Positions 8,025 to 17,211 of a stretch of DNA of 39,321 nucleotides are shown here, piece by piece. Where the stretch lies: assembly GCA_964353255.1 (NCBI GenBank), contig CAYGVJ010000041.1, positions 1-39,321 on the forward strand, read 5' to 3'. The stretch is from VFZS01 sp964353255. GTDB lineage: Bacteria; Acidobacteriota; Terriglobia; Bryobacterales; Bryobacteraceae. A model generated the notes under the pieces. That model was not told where the DNA came from. It searched no databases and saw nothing but the letters and a program-made list of their open reading frames with translations. Each line of letters opens with the position of its first letter. Positions within the stretch are counted from its first letter, which is position 1. Made by a program: the position numbers and the translations under genes.

Positions 8025-8091
8025 AGTGGCGTTGGTTTAGAGGGCATCGCCAATCAGGTCAAACCAACCCACTCGGGTGAGTGGGTTTTTT
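7969..8091 (+). promoter_or_regulatory. Trp-like transcription attenuator upstream of DAHP synthase
   Basis: Four pairing strands are visible. Strand 1 is CCAACGCCA (7969-7977), inside the leader peptide. Strand 2 is 8024-8038 and pairs with strand 1 over 9 perfect bp (8027-8035). Strand 3 is 8061-8074; it pairs with strand 2 over 14 bp with a single bulged C at 8030, forming an antiterminator. Strand 4 (8079-8087) pairs with the end of strand 3 to form the terminator. A ribosome stalled on the aromatic codons would mask strand 1 and allow 2:3 pairing, so transcription continues. A ribosome reaching the stop at 8022-8024 would mask strand 2, so termination follows. The logic is that of E. coli trp and pheA attenuation. 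Confidence 0.87.
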
Positions 8092-8096
8092 GTTTT
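8066..8096 (+). terminator. Rho-independent terminator of the attenuator
   Basis: The stem AACCCACTC (8066-8074) pairs with GAGTGGGTT (8079-8087) across a GGGT loop. It is followed by a run of six T and then GTTTT. It ends 27 nt before the DAHP synthase start codon. Confidence 0.9.
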
Positions 8097-8122
8097 GCGG
8101 GCGGCTTTCGCCAAGGAGGCCC

Positions 8123-9163
8123 ATGATTATCTCGATGCGGCTCCATGCCACCAAGGAGAAAATCGACAACGTTTGCCTCCGGATCGAGGAGTTCGGCTAC
8201 AAGGTGCATACCATCCAGGGCGAGGAGCGCGTGGTGATCGGCGTCATCGGCACCGGCGACGTCACCCTCTGCCTGGAGTCCCTCCAGGCCATGCCCGGAG
8301 TCGAGAACGCGGTCCGGATCTCGGCCCCCTACAAGTTCGTCAGCAGGGAGTTCCGGCCGGGGCGCAGCCGGATCCGCGTGAACTCGACCGAGATTGGCGG
8401 CGCGGAGTTCATCGTCATGGCGGGTCCCTGCTCGGTTGAGAGCGAGCGGCAGATCATGGAAACGGCCCAGGCGGTGGCGGGTGCCGGGGCCCGCATGCTG
8501 CGCGGCGGGGCCTTCAAGCCCCGCACCTCGCCCTACGAGTTCCAGGGCCTGGAGCTGGAAGGGCTGAAACTGCTGCGCAAGGCCAAGGCGGCCACCGGTC
8601 TGGACATCGTGACCGAAGTGATGACCGACAGCGACGTCGAACTGGTGGCCGAGTACGCCGACGTGCTTCAGATCGGGGCGCGCAACATGCAGAACGTCGC
8701 GCTGCTGAAGGCGCTGGGACCCTGCGGCCGCCCGGTGCTGCTCAAGCGCGGCATGAGCTCGACGGTCAAGGAGCTGCTCATGTCGGCCGAGTACATCGTG
8801 GCGCACGGCAATTCCAACGTCATCCTGTGCGAGCGGGGGATTCGCACCTTCGAGAACAGCGTGCGCAACACTTGCGATCTGACGGCCGTGGCGGTGCTCA
8901 ACGAGCTGACCCACCTGCCGGTGGTGGTGGACCCCAGCCATTCCACCGGCCGGAGCAGTCTGGTGCCTGCGGTGTGCCGCGCGGCCGTGGCCATTGGCGC
9001 CGACGGCCTGCTGGTGGAAGTGCACCCCTGCCCGGAGAAGGCCTTCAGCGATGGCGCGCAGTCGCTTTCCATCCCCCGGTTCCAGGCCATGATGCGGGAA
9101 CTGAAGCCTTATCTGGAGTTGTGGCGGCAGGCCCGCCTGGCCGAAGAGTCTCTGACGGTGTAA
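8123..9163 (+). CDS. aroF: 3-deoxy-7-phosphoheptulonate (DAHP) synthase, type I beta
   Basis: 346 aa. It condenses phosphoenolpyruvate and erythrose 4-phosphate, the first step of the shikimate pathway. Residues 1 to about 75 form the ferredoxin-like regulatory domain of the AroF/Thermotoga type (MIISMRLHATKEKIDNVC...GEERVVIGVIG). The catalytic barrel follows with family motifs 'MAGPCSVES', 'KPRTSPYEFQG', 'QIGARNMQN', 'VLLKRGMSST', 'ERGIRTFE', 'DPSHSTGR' and 'LLVEVHPCP'. The start is set at ATG 8123 by the family-typical MII opening. The AAGGAGG site (8113-8119) is only 3 nt away; ATG 8135 is the alternative. Expression is expected to follow the aromatic attenuator. The next two genes are close behind on the same strand. 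Confidence 0.95.
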   Translation: MIISMRLHATKEKIDNVCLRIEEFGYKVHTIQGEERVVIGVIGTGDVTLCLESLQAMPGVENAVRISAPYKFVSREFRPGRSRIRVNSTEIGGAEFIVMAGPCSVESERQIMETAQAVAGAGARMLRGGAFKPRTSPYEFQGLELEGLKLLRKAKAATGLDIVTEVMTDSDVELVAEYADVLQIGARNMQNVALLKALGPCGRPVLLKRGMSSTVKELLMSAEYIVAHGNSNVILCERGIRTFENSVRNTCDLTAVAVLNELTHLPVVVDPSHSTGRSSLVPAVCRAAVAIGADGLLVEVHPCPEKAFSDGAQSLSIPRFQAMMRELKPYLELWRQARLAEESLTV

Positions 9164-9174
9164 TCTCAATAGAT

Positions 9175-10098
9175 GTGAACCGTCGCTTGCCACCCTGGCT
9201 TCTGCTGGTGCTGCTGTGCGCCGTGTGCGCCGGCGTGATTGGCGTGGTGTGGACCCTCCGCAGCTGGCGCCTGTCGGCCGACGAACTGTTGAAGCGCTTG
9301 CCCGCCGACAACGCCGTCCTCCTCTACATCGACTTCGCCGCCCTGCGCCGCGCCGGGGTGCTCCAACTCTTTGAAGGTTCCGAGGTGATCCAGGAGCCGG
9401 AGTACCGCGCCTTCAAAGCGGGAACCGGCCTGGACTACCAGCGCGACCTGAACTCGGCGCTGGTTTCCCTCAGCCCCCAGGGCCATTACCTCATCGTGCG
9501 CGGCAGATTCGACTGGAGCCGCCTGGGCGAATGGGTCACCGAGCAGGGGGGCACGTGCTACAACTCCTCCTGCCGGGCGCAAGGCAGCGCCCCCGACCGC
9601 TACGTCTCCTTCTTCCCGCTTCAGCCCGACCTGATGGCGCTGGCCGTCAGCAAGGACACATTCGGCGCTGACCTTCTGCTGACCCGCAAGTCCGGGGGGC
9701 GGCCGGCTTCCTTCCCAGGTCAGCCGGTGTGGGCCTTTGTCTCCGCGGGGGCGCTCCGGCAGGCTGACAAGCTGCCCCCCAGCGCCCGGATGTTCGCCCA
9801 GGCGCTGGAAGCCTCCGACGGCATCCTGCTGGCGGCCGAGCCGCGCGGCGTCCGGTGGGAACTGCGGCTGGAAGTGGCCTGCCGCTCGGCTCAAGACGCC
9901 GCCACGCTGGCGGCGCATCTGGAGAAAGTCACCCTCCTGCTCCGGGAGGCAATCCTGCGCGAAGGCAAGCAGCCCGACCCACGCGATTTGAGCGGGGTCC
10001 TTACTGCCGGCGTCTTTGAGCGCAAGGAGCGCCTGGTTTACGGGCGCTGGCCGCTAGAGCGGGTCTTCCTGGAGAGCCTGGCCCGAGGCACGCCCTAG
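9175..10098 (+). CDS. Membrane-anchored protein of unknown function
   Basis: 307 aa from GTG 9175, 11 nt after the aroF stop. A single hydrophobic N-terminal anchor (LPPWLLLVLLCAVCAGVIGVVW) is followed by an exported domain starting 'LSADELLKRLPADNAVLLYIDFAALR'. That opening is typical of acidobacterial proteins of unknown function that follow a DUF3352-like pattern. The rest alternates short beta and helical stretches with no catalytic motif. No good ribosome binding site is visible, so translation may depend on coupling to aroF. It abuts the PfkB gene with no gap. Confidence 0.7.
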   Translation: MNRRLPPWLLLVLLCAVCAGVIGVVWTLRSWRLSADELLKRLPADNAVLLYIDFAALRRAGVLQLFEGSEVIQEPEYRAFKAGTGLDYQRDLNSALVSLSPQGHYLIVRGRFDWSRLGEWVTEQGGTCYNSSCRAQGSAPDRYVSFFPLQPDLMALAVSKDTFGADLLLTRKSGGRPASFPGQPVWAFVSAGALRQADKLPPSARMFAQALEASDGILLAAEPRGVRWELRLEVACRSAQDAATLAAHLEKVTLLLREAILREGKQPDPRDLSGVLTAGVFERKERLVYGRWPLERVFLESLARGTP

Positions 10099-11046
10099 AT
10101 GGCGGCGCCCAGGCTGGGGGGCGTGCTGTGCGCCGGCAACATCGTCCTCGACGTAGTCGTTCGCCCGGTAGATCAGGTGGCTTTCGACGCCACCGCCTGG
10201 GTGGATTCCATCGAGCAACATCTCGGCGGGAATGGAGCCAGCACGGCTTACACCCTGGCCGTGCTGGGTGTGCCGGTGCGCCTGCTGGGCTGGGTGGGCC
10301 GGGATTCTTCCGGCGACCTGCTCGTGGCCAGGCTCGAGAACGCCGGAGTGGACGTGAGCGCAGTGGCCCGCGCGCAGGGGCCCACCCCGGCCACCGTGGC
10401 TTTGGTGAACTCCCGGGGTGAGCGGTGCTTGCTGCACCGCCCGGGGGCCAGTTGGGAAGCTTTCGCGGAACCGGTCGAATTCTCCGCGGCCCTGGTCTCG
10501 GGCATTTCCCATTTCCACCTGGGCAATCCGTTCGGCCTGCCGCTCCTGCGGCAGCATGCCGGCGAGGTTCTGCGGGGAGCGCGGGCGGCGGGCCTGAGCA
10601 CGTCCGTGGATACGGGCTGGGATGCGCAGGGGCGGTGGCTCGAGGATCTGGGGCCTTGCCTGCCCGCGACCGACCTACTCTTCCCGAACCAGGAGGAGGC
10701 GCTTCAGCTCACGGGGCTCGCCGACGTGTCTGCCGCCGCGCGCCGGCTTCGGGAAATGGGCGCCGGCAGCGTTATCCTCAAGCTGGGGGACAAGGGCTGC
10801 GCGGCGTTCACCCCGGACGGGGAATTCTCGGTTCCGGCCTTCGAGGTCGAGGTGGTGGACACCACGGGCGCAGGCGACTGCTTCGTAGGCGGATTCCTGG
10901 CCGCGCTGCACCGGGGACGTTCCTGGATCGAGGCGGCGCGCTTCGCCAACGCGGTGGCCGCGTTGAGCGTGCAGAAACTGGGCGCCACGGCCGGCCTGCG
11001 CTCCTGGGCGGAGACGGAGGCCTGGGTGGCCGAAGCAAGAATTTAG
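10099..11046 (+). CDS. PfkB family carbohydrate kinase
   Basis: A 315-aa sugar or nucleoside kinase of the ribokinase/PfkB family. The N-terminal substrate-binding region has 'GNIVLDVVVRP' and 'EQHLGGNGASTAYTLAVLG'. The C-terminal signature DTTGAGDCF (residues 254-262) carries the catalytic base Asp260, and 'VILKLGDKGC' is the usual ATP-side strand. The substrate is not deducible. ATG 10099 directly follows the preceding TAG, so it is the third gene of the attenuator-controlled transcription unit. Whether it has a role in aromatic metabolism is unknown. Confidence 0.9.
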   Translation: MAAPRLGGVLCAGNIVLDVVVRPVDQVAFDATAWVDSIEQHLGGNGASTAYTLAVLGVPVRLLGWVGRDSSGDLLVARLENAGVDVSAVARAQGPTPATVALVNSRGERCLLHRPGASWEAFAEPVEFSAALVSGISHFHLGNPFGLPLLRQHAGEVLRGARAAGLSTSVDTGWDAQGRWLEDLGPCLPATDLLFPNQEEALQLTGLADVSAAARRLREMGAGSVILKLGDKGCAAFTPDGEFSVPAFEVEVVDTTGAGDCFVGGFLAALHRGRSWIEAARFANAVAALSVQKLGATAGLRSWAETEAWVAEARI

Positions 11047-11067
11047 CCGCGGCCGCGGCAACGGGCG

Positions 11068-11073
11068 TATAAT
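11068..11073 (+). promoter_or_regulatory. Consensus -10 element upstream of the C45 hydrolase
   Basis: A perfect TATAAT, 20 bp before ATG 11093. No good -35 hexamer is found at 16-18 bp. The predicted transcript leader is very short. Confidence 0.5.
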
Positions 11074-11092
11074 CCGTTCCTTGGGGGGCCGT

Positions 11093-12496
11093 ATGCCTCG
11101 TTCATCACGTCTGGGAATGCGCTTCTTTGTGGGGCTGGTCTGCGCGCTCGCCGCGCTGGCGGCTCAGGTTGACCCGCGCTTACAGCAGGCTACGCGCCGG
11201 GAGGAGAACGGTTGGATCATGGTGCGCCTCGGCGGGACGCCCGCGCAGATCGGTTTCCAGCACGGCTACCTGCTGGCCACGGAAATCCAGGAAGCGCAGA
11301 AAGTCATCGCGCTGAGCCTGAGGCACGATACCGCACAGGAGTGGGCCTTCTTCCGCGAGGCGGCGCAGAACGTGCTCTGGCCGCACGTGGAGGCCGAGTA
11401 CCGGGAGGAGTTGCAGGGCATCGTGGAGGGCCTGAACGCCCGGGGCGTCAAGCTGGACCTCTGGGACGTGACGGCGCTGAACGCCTGGCTGGAACTGTCG
11501 CCCTACTACGTCCAGTGGCACCGCAAGTACGGCAGGCGGTCTTTGCCCAAGCAACCGCCGGCGCGCGAGAATTGCAGCGCCTTCGTGGCCACCGGCAGTT
11601 ACACTCGCGACGGCCGGGTGGTGATCGGCCACAACGCCTGGACCGGCTACATGGAGGGCCAGCGCTGGAACATCATCTTCGACCTCACTCCGGCCAAGGG
11701 TTTCCGCATCCTGATGGACGGCTTCCCGGGGTTGATCCACAGCGCGGACGACTTCGGAATGAACTCGGCCGGCATCCTCATCACCGAGACCACCATCAGC
11801 GGGTTCTCGGGGTTCGACCCGAACGGCATTCCCGAGTTCGTCCGCGCGCGCAAGGCCATGCAGTACTCCGCCTCGGTTGATGACTTCATCAACCTCATGC
11901 AGCAGGGCAACAACGGCGGCTATGCCAACAACTGGCTGGTGGCCAACCGCCGGACCAACGAGATTGCCAGCCTGGAGCTGGGGCTGAAGAACGTCAGTGT
12001 CTGGCGCACCAAGGACGGCTACTTCAGCGGCGCCAACTTTCCGGTGGATGCGAAGCTGGCGAAGCAGGAAACTGGCTTCAACCTGCGCGACCGGAGCCTC
12101 AGCCCCAACGCGCGCCGCGTCCGCTGGGAGCAGTTGTTGACCGAGTTCAAAGGGCGCATCGATGTGGCGGCGGGCCAGCGTTTCCTCTCCGATCACTACG
12201 ATGCCTTCGCCCAGAAGGAGGAAGCGAACGAGCGCACGCTGTGCGGCCACATCGACCTGTCGCCGCGCGGGATGAAGGGCTGGCAGGCCAAGTTCGCGCC
12301 GGCCGGGGCGGTGCAGGCCAAGGTCGCCGACGCGGCCATGGCCGAGCGGATGTCCCTCACGGCGGCGATGGGCCACTCCTGCGGCCTTAACTTCAAAGCC
12401 GCCGAACACTTTCTTCGCTACCCTCAGTTCCTCTGGCAAAAAGAGTTCTTGCGCGATCTGGACTCGCACCCCTGGACCGTGTTCCGGGCCGAGTGA
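11093..12496 (+). CDS. Secreted C45 / phospholipase B-like autoproteolytic hydrolase
   Basis: 467 aa. A signal peptide (RFFVGLVCALAALAAQ) precedes 'RLGGTPAQIGFQHGYLLATE', the opening of the C45/acyl-CoA:6-APA acyltransferase-like and phospholipase B-like Ntn hydrolases. Cys161 in 'PARENCSAFVATGSYT' fits the nucleophile that becomes the N-terminus after self-cleavage. It is followed by the typical 'DGRVVIGHNAWTGYMEG', 'GFPGLIHSADDFGMNSAGI' and 'GGYANNWLVANRRTNEIASL' segments. The family hydrolyses amide or acyl bonds; the substrate here is unknown. ATG 11093 is preceded by GGGGGG; a TTG at 11081 is possible but less likely. Confidence 0.85.
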   Translation: MPRSSRLGMRFFVGLVCALAALAAQVDPRLQQATRREENGWIMVRLGGTPAQIGFQHGYLLATEIQEAQKVIALSLRHDTAQEWAFFREAAQNVLWPHVEAEYREELQGIVEGLNARGVKLDLWDVTALNAWLELSPYYVQWHRKYGRRSLPKQPPARENCSAFVATGSYTRDGRVVIGHNAWTGYMEGQRWNIIFDLTPAKGFRILMDGFPGLIHSADDFGMNSAGILITETTISGFSGFDPNGIPEFVRARKAMQYSASVDDFINLMQQGNNGGYANNWLVANRRTNEIASLELGLKNVSVWRTKDGYFSGANFPVDAKLAKQETGFNLRDRSLSPNARRVRWEQLLTEFKGRIDVAAGQRFLSDHYDAFAQKEEANERTLCGHIDLSPRGMKGWQAKFAPAGAVQAKVADAAMAERMSLTAAMGHSCGLNFKAAEHFLRYPQFLWQKEFLRDLDSHPWTVFRAE

Positions 12497-12544
12497 GGGT
12501 CCAAAGGTTGCGCGAAGGCGGGACTTTCGGCATGATTGTCCCGG

Positions 12545-14371
12545 ATGAGGTGCACTGACTTGACCATCAACCGAGCGCTCCTGGCGGGGGTATTCTGTGC
12601 GGCGCTTTCGTGGGGCCAGTCCCCGGCGCTGAGCGGAATTGCGCACGTGGCCTTCCGCGTCGGCGATATTGAGGCCGCACGCGAGTTCTATCGCAAGCTG
12701 GGCTTTGAGCAAGCTTTCGAATTCACCAAGGCTGAGAAGACCTATGAAGCATTCTTCAAAGTCAACGACCGGCAGTTCATCGAGCTCTACCCGCGCAGCG
12801 AGGATACCCAGCCTCTCGGGCTCATGCACGTGTGCTACGAAGCCAGCGACCTGGAGGCCGTCAGCAGCGAGTACGTCAAGCGCGGGGTGAAACCGCCGGC
12901 CCTCCGAAAGGGGAGCGCCGGAAACTTTTTGTTCTCGCTCCGCGATCCGGAAGACGCGGTGATCGAATACACCCAGTACCTGCCGGGGTCGCGACACTCC
13001 GAAGACCGCGGCAAGCACCTGGGAGAACAGCGCGTTTCGCAGCAGCTCGTCGGGGCGGCGTTTCCCGTTCGGGATCTTGCGGCGGAACGGGCGTTCTACA
13101 CCGGGGGGCTGGGATTCGAAGCCCTCGGCCGCGGGGATCCGGCCCGTTTGCGTGTTCCCGGCGGCTCCGGTCACGAAGTGGAACTCACGCCGGCGGGCGA
13201 ACGGGCGAAGCCCGGCCTCAAGTTCGCCGTCGCGGACCTGCGGCGCGTGGCCGACGAGTTACGAAACCGCGGATTGACGGTCAAGACCAGCCCAACAGCC
13301 GTTACCGTCACCGACCCGGATGGGGTCACAATCAGCTTCGCCGCCCGTGCCGGTCTGGCGCAACAGGACTACTTTGCGAACTGGCCCGCGGGGACCTCGC
13401 CCCAGGAAGTGGGCAAACGCGTGGCGGAGCGCTTCGTGGTGAGCCCTCATCCGAACCCGAAGCGCATCATTTACCCGGAAGTTTGCACCTGGTACGGGGC
13501 GTTGACCTTCGCGCAGCTTGCGGCGGAGAAGGACCTTTCCGCCCGCGTTATCAAACGCTTCGATTCCCTGATGACGCCCCAGGAGGCCGGCCTGATCCAG
13601 AAGGACCGGCATGTGGACTTTACGGTCTTCGGCACGGTCCCGCTGGAGATCTACATTCAAACCAAAGAGCCGAAGTACCTGGAGCTAGGCAAGTTTTTCG
13701 CCGACCGGCAGTGGGAGGACCCCACGCCGGAGGGGTTGACGAGCGAAACCCGCTTCTGGATCGATGACATGTTCATGATTACGGCCGTCCAGGTGCAGGC
13801 CTTTCGCGCAACGGGCGAGGCCAAGTACCTCGATCGCGCGGCGCTGGAGATGGTGGCCTACCTGGACAAGCTCCAGCAGCCGAACGGGCTGTTCTACCAT
13901 GCCCTGGATGTGCCCTTCTTCTGGGGGCGCGGCAACGGCTGGGTGGCCGCCGGCATGACCGAGTTGCTGCGCTCGCTGCCCAAAGATCATCCCAGGCGCG
14001 CCCGCGTCCTGGAGGGATACCGCAAGATGATGAAGGCGTTGCTGGAATTCCAGGGCCAGGACGGGATGTGGCGGCAACTGATAGATCATCCGGAGGCCTG
14101 GCCGGAAACCTCCTCGACGGGCATGTACACGTTCGCGATGATCACCGGGGTCAAGAATGAGTGGCTCGACGCGGCTGCTTACGGTCCGGCGGCCCGCAAT
14201 GGCTGGCTGGCGCTGGTCGGCTATATCGACCAGAATGCCGACGTTACCAGCGTCTGCGAAGGCACGAACAAGAAAAACGATCTGGCGTATTACCTGGCCC
14301 GCGCGCGCCGGACGGGCGACTTCCACGGCCAGGCGCCGGTCCTGTGGTGCGCCTCGGCGCTACTGCGGTAA
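12545..14371 (+). CDS. Fusion: two VOC domains plus GH105 glycoside hydrolase
   Basis: 608 aa. The signal peptide (RALLAGVFCAALSWGQ) is followed by a first VOC/glyoxalase-fold domain at about 30-145 ('IAHVAFRVGDIEAAREFYRK', 'MHVCYEASDLEAV', 'LRDPEDAVIEYTQY'). A second follows at about 170-275 ('GAAFPVRDLAAERAFYTGG', 'VTVTDPDGVTISF'). From about 320 to the end it is a GH105/GH88 (alpha/alpha)6 barrel, the unsaturated rhamnogalacturonyl hydrolase family. Trp405-Ile-Asp407-Asp408 (FWIDDMFM) includes the expected catalytic Asp, with 'FFWGRGNGWVAAGM' and 'ETSSTGMYTFAM' downstream. It probably acts on pectin-derived unsaturated oligosaccharides outside the cytoplasm. The frame is continuous, so the fusion is real at the DNA level. 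Confidence 0.85.
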   Translation: MRCTDLTINRALLAGVFCAALSWGQSPALSGIAHVAFRVGDIEAAREFYRKLGFEQAFEFTKAEKTYEAFFKVNDRQFIELYPRSEDTQPLGLMHVCYEASDLEAVSSEYVKRGVKPPALRKGSAGNFLFSLRDPEDAVIEYTQYLPGSRHSEDRGKHLGEQRVSQQLVGAAFPVRDLAAERAFYTGGLGFEALGRGDPARLRVPGGSGHEVELTPAGERAKPGLKFAVADLRRVADELRNRGLTVKTSPTAVTVTDPDGVTISFAARAGLAQQDYFANWPAGTSPQEVGKRVAERFVVSPHPNPKRIIYPEVCTWYGALTFAQLAAEKDLSARVIKRFDSLMTPQEAGLIQKDRHVDFTVFGTVPLEIYIQTKEPKYLELGKFFADRQWEDPTPEGLTSETRFWIDDMFMITAVQVQAFRATGEAKYLDRAALEMVAYLDKLQQPNGLFYHALDVPFFWGRGNGWVAAGMTELLRSLPKDHPRRARVLEGYRKMMKALLEFQGQDGMWRQLIDHPEAWPETSSTGMYTFAMITGVKNEWLDAAAYGPAARNGWLALVGYIDQNADVTSVCEGTNKKNDLAYYLARARRTGDFHGQAPVLWCASALLR

Positions 14372-14395
14372 GCGTCCGGCCGCCTGGGCTGCCGC

Positions 14396-15055
14396 TCACT
14401 CCAGGGTCAACTGGAACCGGCCGTAGTAGCCGCTGGTGGAGGCTTCGTTGCGCTCCCAGCGCTGCCCGAAATCCTGGCCCGAGTATTTCTGGCTCAGGGC
14501 AGTGCCAAGGGTGGATTCGATCAGCGGAGTGAAGGGATCGTACCAGAGCGCGGCCCCCGGCAAAGCGTCCTCGGGCAGTCTGGCCCGCCGCAGGGTGAGA
14601 TTCAACACCTCGCCCACGCTGAGGGCGGCCGTCTCGGCGTCCCGGTGGAACTCGACCGGCGCCACGTGCACGTTGCGCACCCGCCCCAGCAGTTGGCCGT
14701 AGCGCTCGCGGAGCAGACTTTCGGCGGCCTCACGTTGTGCCGGCGAGGCGGCGCTGTCCAGGAACAGGATGCTCGTGCGGAGCGCCGCGCCCGTGCTGAG
14801 GGTGGCTTCCCCCACGATCACCGCCGCGATTTTCACGCCGGCCAGAGAGACCCCGCGCCAGCTCCCTTCCTTGATCCACCAGGCCAGGATGGCCTCGCGG
14901 CCCCCGGTCATTCTCTCCCCGGACCACTCACAGTAAGTTCCGAAGACGTGGTTGGAGCGGCTCTCCAGATAATCTCCGGCGATCACCGACGGCGTCTGGG
15001 CGGACAACACCCCGGCCAACAGCACCACCGGTGCGCACATCCCCAGCCATCGCAC
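14396..15055 (-). CDS. DUF1326-type secreted protein
   Basis: 219 aa with a signal peptide (MRWLGMCAPVVLLAGVLSAQ). The mature part 'VIAGDYLESRSNHVFGTYCEW' matches the start of DUF1326 proteins ('GDYxESCxC...C'), but most of the usual cysteines are replaced here. 'REAILAWWIKEGSWRGVSLAG' also fits. Function is unknown in the family. It lies downstream of the decayed kinase on the same strand, separated by 26 bp. Confidence 0.75.
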   Translation of the reverse strand: MRWLGMCAPVVLLAGVLSAQTPSVIAGDYLESRSNHVFGTYCEWSGERMTGGREAILAWWIKEGSWRGVSLAGVKIAAVIVGEATLSTGAALRTSILFLDSAASPAQREAAESLLRERYGQLLGRVRNVHVAPVEFHRDAETAALSVGEVLNLTLRRARLPEDALPGAALWYDPFTPLIESTLGTALSQKYSGQDFGQRWERNEASTSGYYGRFQLTLE

Positions 15056-15081
15056 GAAAGCGTACCTCGCTCTGATCCGTA

Positions 15082-17163
15082 CTATAGCACCGCAGGGTTC
15101 CGGGCGGCGATTGAGGCCGCTATCTCCTCGATGACCTCGTAGAGTTCCTTGGCCTGGATGGGCTTGGCCAGGTAGCCGTCCATACCGGCGGCCAGGCAGC
15201 GCTCGCGATCGCCTTTCATGGCATAGGCCGAGTCCACGGGCTGCTGCTCGAGAATGGAAAGCGCCTCATGGCCATCGTTGGCCACCACCAGCGTGTGCCC
15301 CTGCTTCTCAGGCGGCACTCCAATGCCGGTGTCGGCCACCATGAAGTGCAGGCCTGCCCGGCTATCGGCCTCGGATTCAGTAGTCACCCGCAGCACGACC
15401 TCGCCCGCCTGGGTGAACTTGATGGAGTTACCCACCAGGTTGACCACCACCTGGCGCAGCCGTCCAGGGTCACCCACCAGCGCGTCGGGCACCTCGGGCA
15501 CCACGTGGCAGACCAGCTCCAAGCCTTTCTCGTGGGCCCCGACCGCCAGCGTCTGTAGCGCGTCCCCCAGACAGTCGCGCAGGCTGAAGTCGATGGGAGT
15601 CAGTTCCAGCTTCCCGGCTTCGATCTTGGAGAAGTCCAGAATGTCATTGAGAATGTTCAGCAAGGCATCCGCCGACTCGCGCACCGTCTTCAGGTAGTCG
15701 CGCTGTTCGTCGCTCAGCTCGGTGCCCAGCGCCAGCTCGGTCATTCCCATGATGCCGTTCATCGGGGTGCGGATCTCGTGGCTCATGTTCGCCAGGAACT
15801 CGCTCTTGGCGCGGCTGGCCGTCTCGGCTGCCTCCTTGGCCTGATGCAGTTGCACAAGCAGCCGGCCACGGCGGCGGTAGCTGGAGCCCGCCATGTGCAG
15901 CAGCACCAGGATGACGACGCCGGCAGCCAGGATGATGGCCAGGAAGCCGGTCTGTTTGTACCAAGGCAACAGCACCGAGAACTCCAAGACCGCGGGGGTG
16001 GCATCGACGTTCCCGTTGCGGTCCATGCTTCGCACTTCGAAGCGGTGCCGCCCCGCCGGCAGGCGCTGGAAAGCGGCGAAGTTGCCCTCTGCAAAGGGAC
16101 TCCAGCCGCCGCCGTCCAGCCGGTACGAGAACAGCAGCCGCTCCGCAGCGGTGTACTTCCATTTGTCCGAGCCCGTGAAGACCACCTTGACCTCACCGCC
16201 GGGCGGCGCCTCCCGCAGGTTCAACTCGGCCGGTACGAAGGTCTGAGGCGGGGAGGTGTCGGCCTCCGGATAGTACAGGCTCAGGCCGCGGGTGGTTCCC
16301 GCCCAGATCCTGCCCCGGCTGTCCTGGAAGACGTCGTAGACAATCGAAGAGGGTAGACCGTCGTCGGCGGTGTTGGTCAACCACACCCCGTCCTTGTAGC
16401 GATGCACGCCCGTGCCCGAGGCCACCCACACCGTTCCGTCCCGGGCGGTTATGATGCTTCGGGCCCGGTCCAGTTTGTCCTGTAGGACGGTCCAGGACTT
16501 CCCGTCGAAACGGAGAAGTTTGTCCCGGCCGGCCACCAGGATGGCGCCATCACGGGTCTCGTGAATGGCGAAGGCGCCGCTGGCGGTATAGCCTTCCTTG
16601 GGACCGAAGGTCGTCACCTGTCCATTTCGATATCGCACCAGCTCCCTGGTGCCACCCATCCAGAGATCGCCGGAGGAGGTCTCGATGATGCACCGTACGT
16701 CGCTGACGCTCCATTTGCGTCCTCCCGCGAATTCCCGGAACGTCCGGCCGTCGTAAGTATCCAGGTAGAAATCCAATCCACGCTCAGCCGTCGTCTGTGC
16801 CCAGGCGCCGCCTCCTCGGCGGGGCCACAAGGCCCGGACGGGCCGTCCGGAGGGATGAGCCAGACGTTCAAAGGTCTCGCGGTCCGGCCGGAACAGCAGC
16901 ATGTCCCGGGAGCTGTAAGTGCGCAGGGCGATGTGTCCGTCGGGCAGCGGGCAAACACCGTCGGTGAACACATCATGTGGGTTCTCACCTTTAGGGGGTG
17001 AACCGGCCCAACCACGTCTCATCCACGCTCTTCCGCACGACCAGCCGGCGGCGGCTGGCCTCGTATTCGGTCAGCCGGTCAGGGAAAACGATTAGCACGC
17101 GGTCTTCATCCACCGGAAGGGCCCGAATGCTTCCCCGCGCGCTTTGGGGAACATCCTGAATGA
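15082..17163 (-). pseudogene. Decayed two-component hybrid histidine kinase
   Basis: The longest open frame (17022-15082, 646 codons) carries beta-propeller repeats, a Y_Y_Y domain (about 330-375), a transmembrane helix (LAIILAAGVVILVLLHMAG), HisKA with SHEIRTPMNG, and an ATPase start with N-box and DTGIGVPPEKQ. Immediately after the G1 box the sequence jumps to the middle of a receiver domain (GHTLVVANDG). It then jumps again from EQQPVD to AYAMKGDRERC, losing the G2 region and the phosphoacceptor Asp. Upstream, a different frame (17161-16991) still reads propeller sequence ('SIRALPVDEDRVLIVFPDRL') and ends at a stop in a C-run. So there is a frameshift, a 5' truncation and two in-frame deletions. 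It cannot be a working kinase. Confidence 0.85.
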
Positions 17164-17211
17164 ATCATCGGCAATAATGACCGCGGTCGCAGGCGAATTG
17201 TGCGGGGCGGA

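Noticed and set aside
11180..13174. A 664-codon open frame on the minus strand
   Set aside because: It is antisense to the C45 hydrolase and VOC/GH105 genes, both of which have clear family motifs; long antisense frames are expected in GC-rich DNA.
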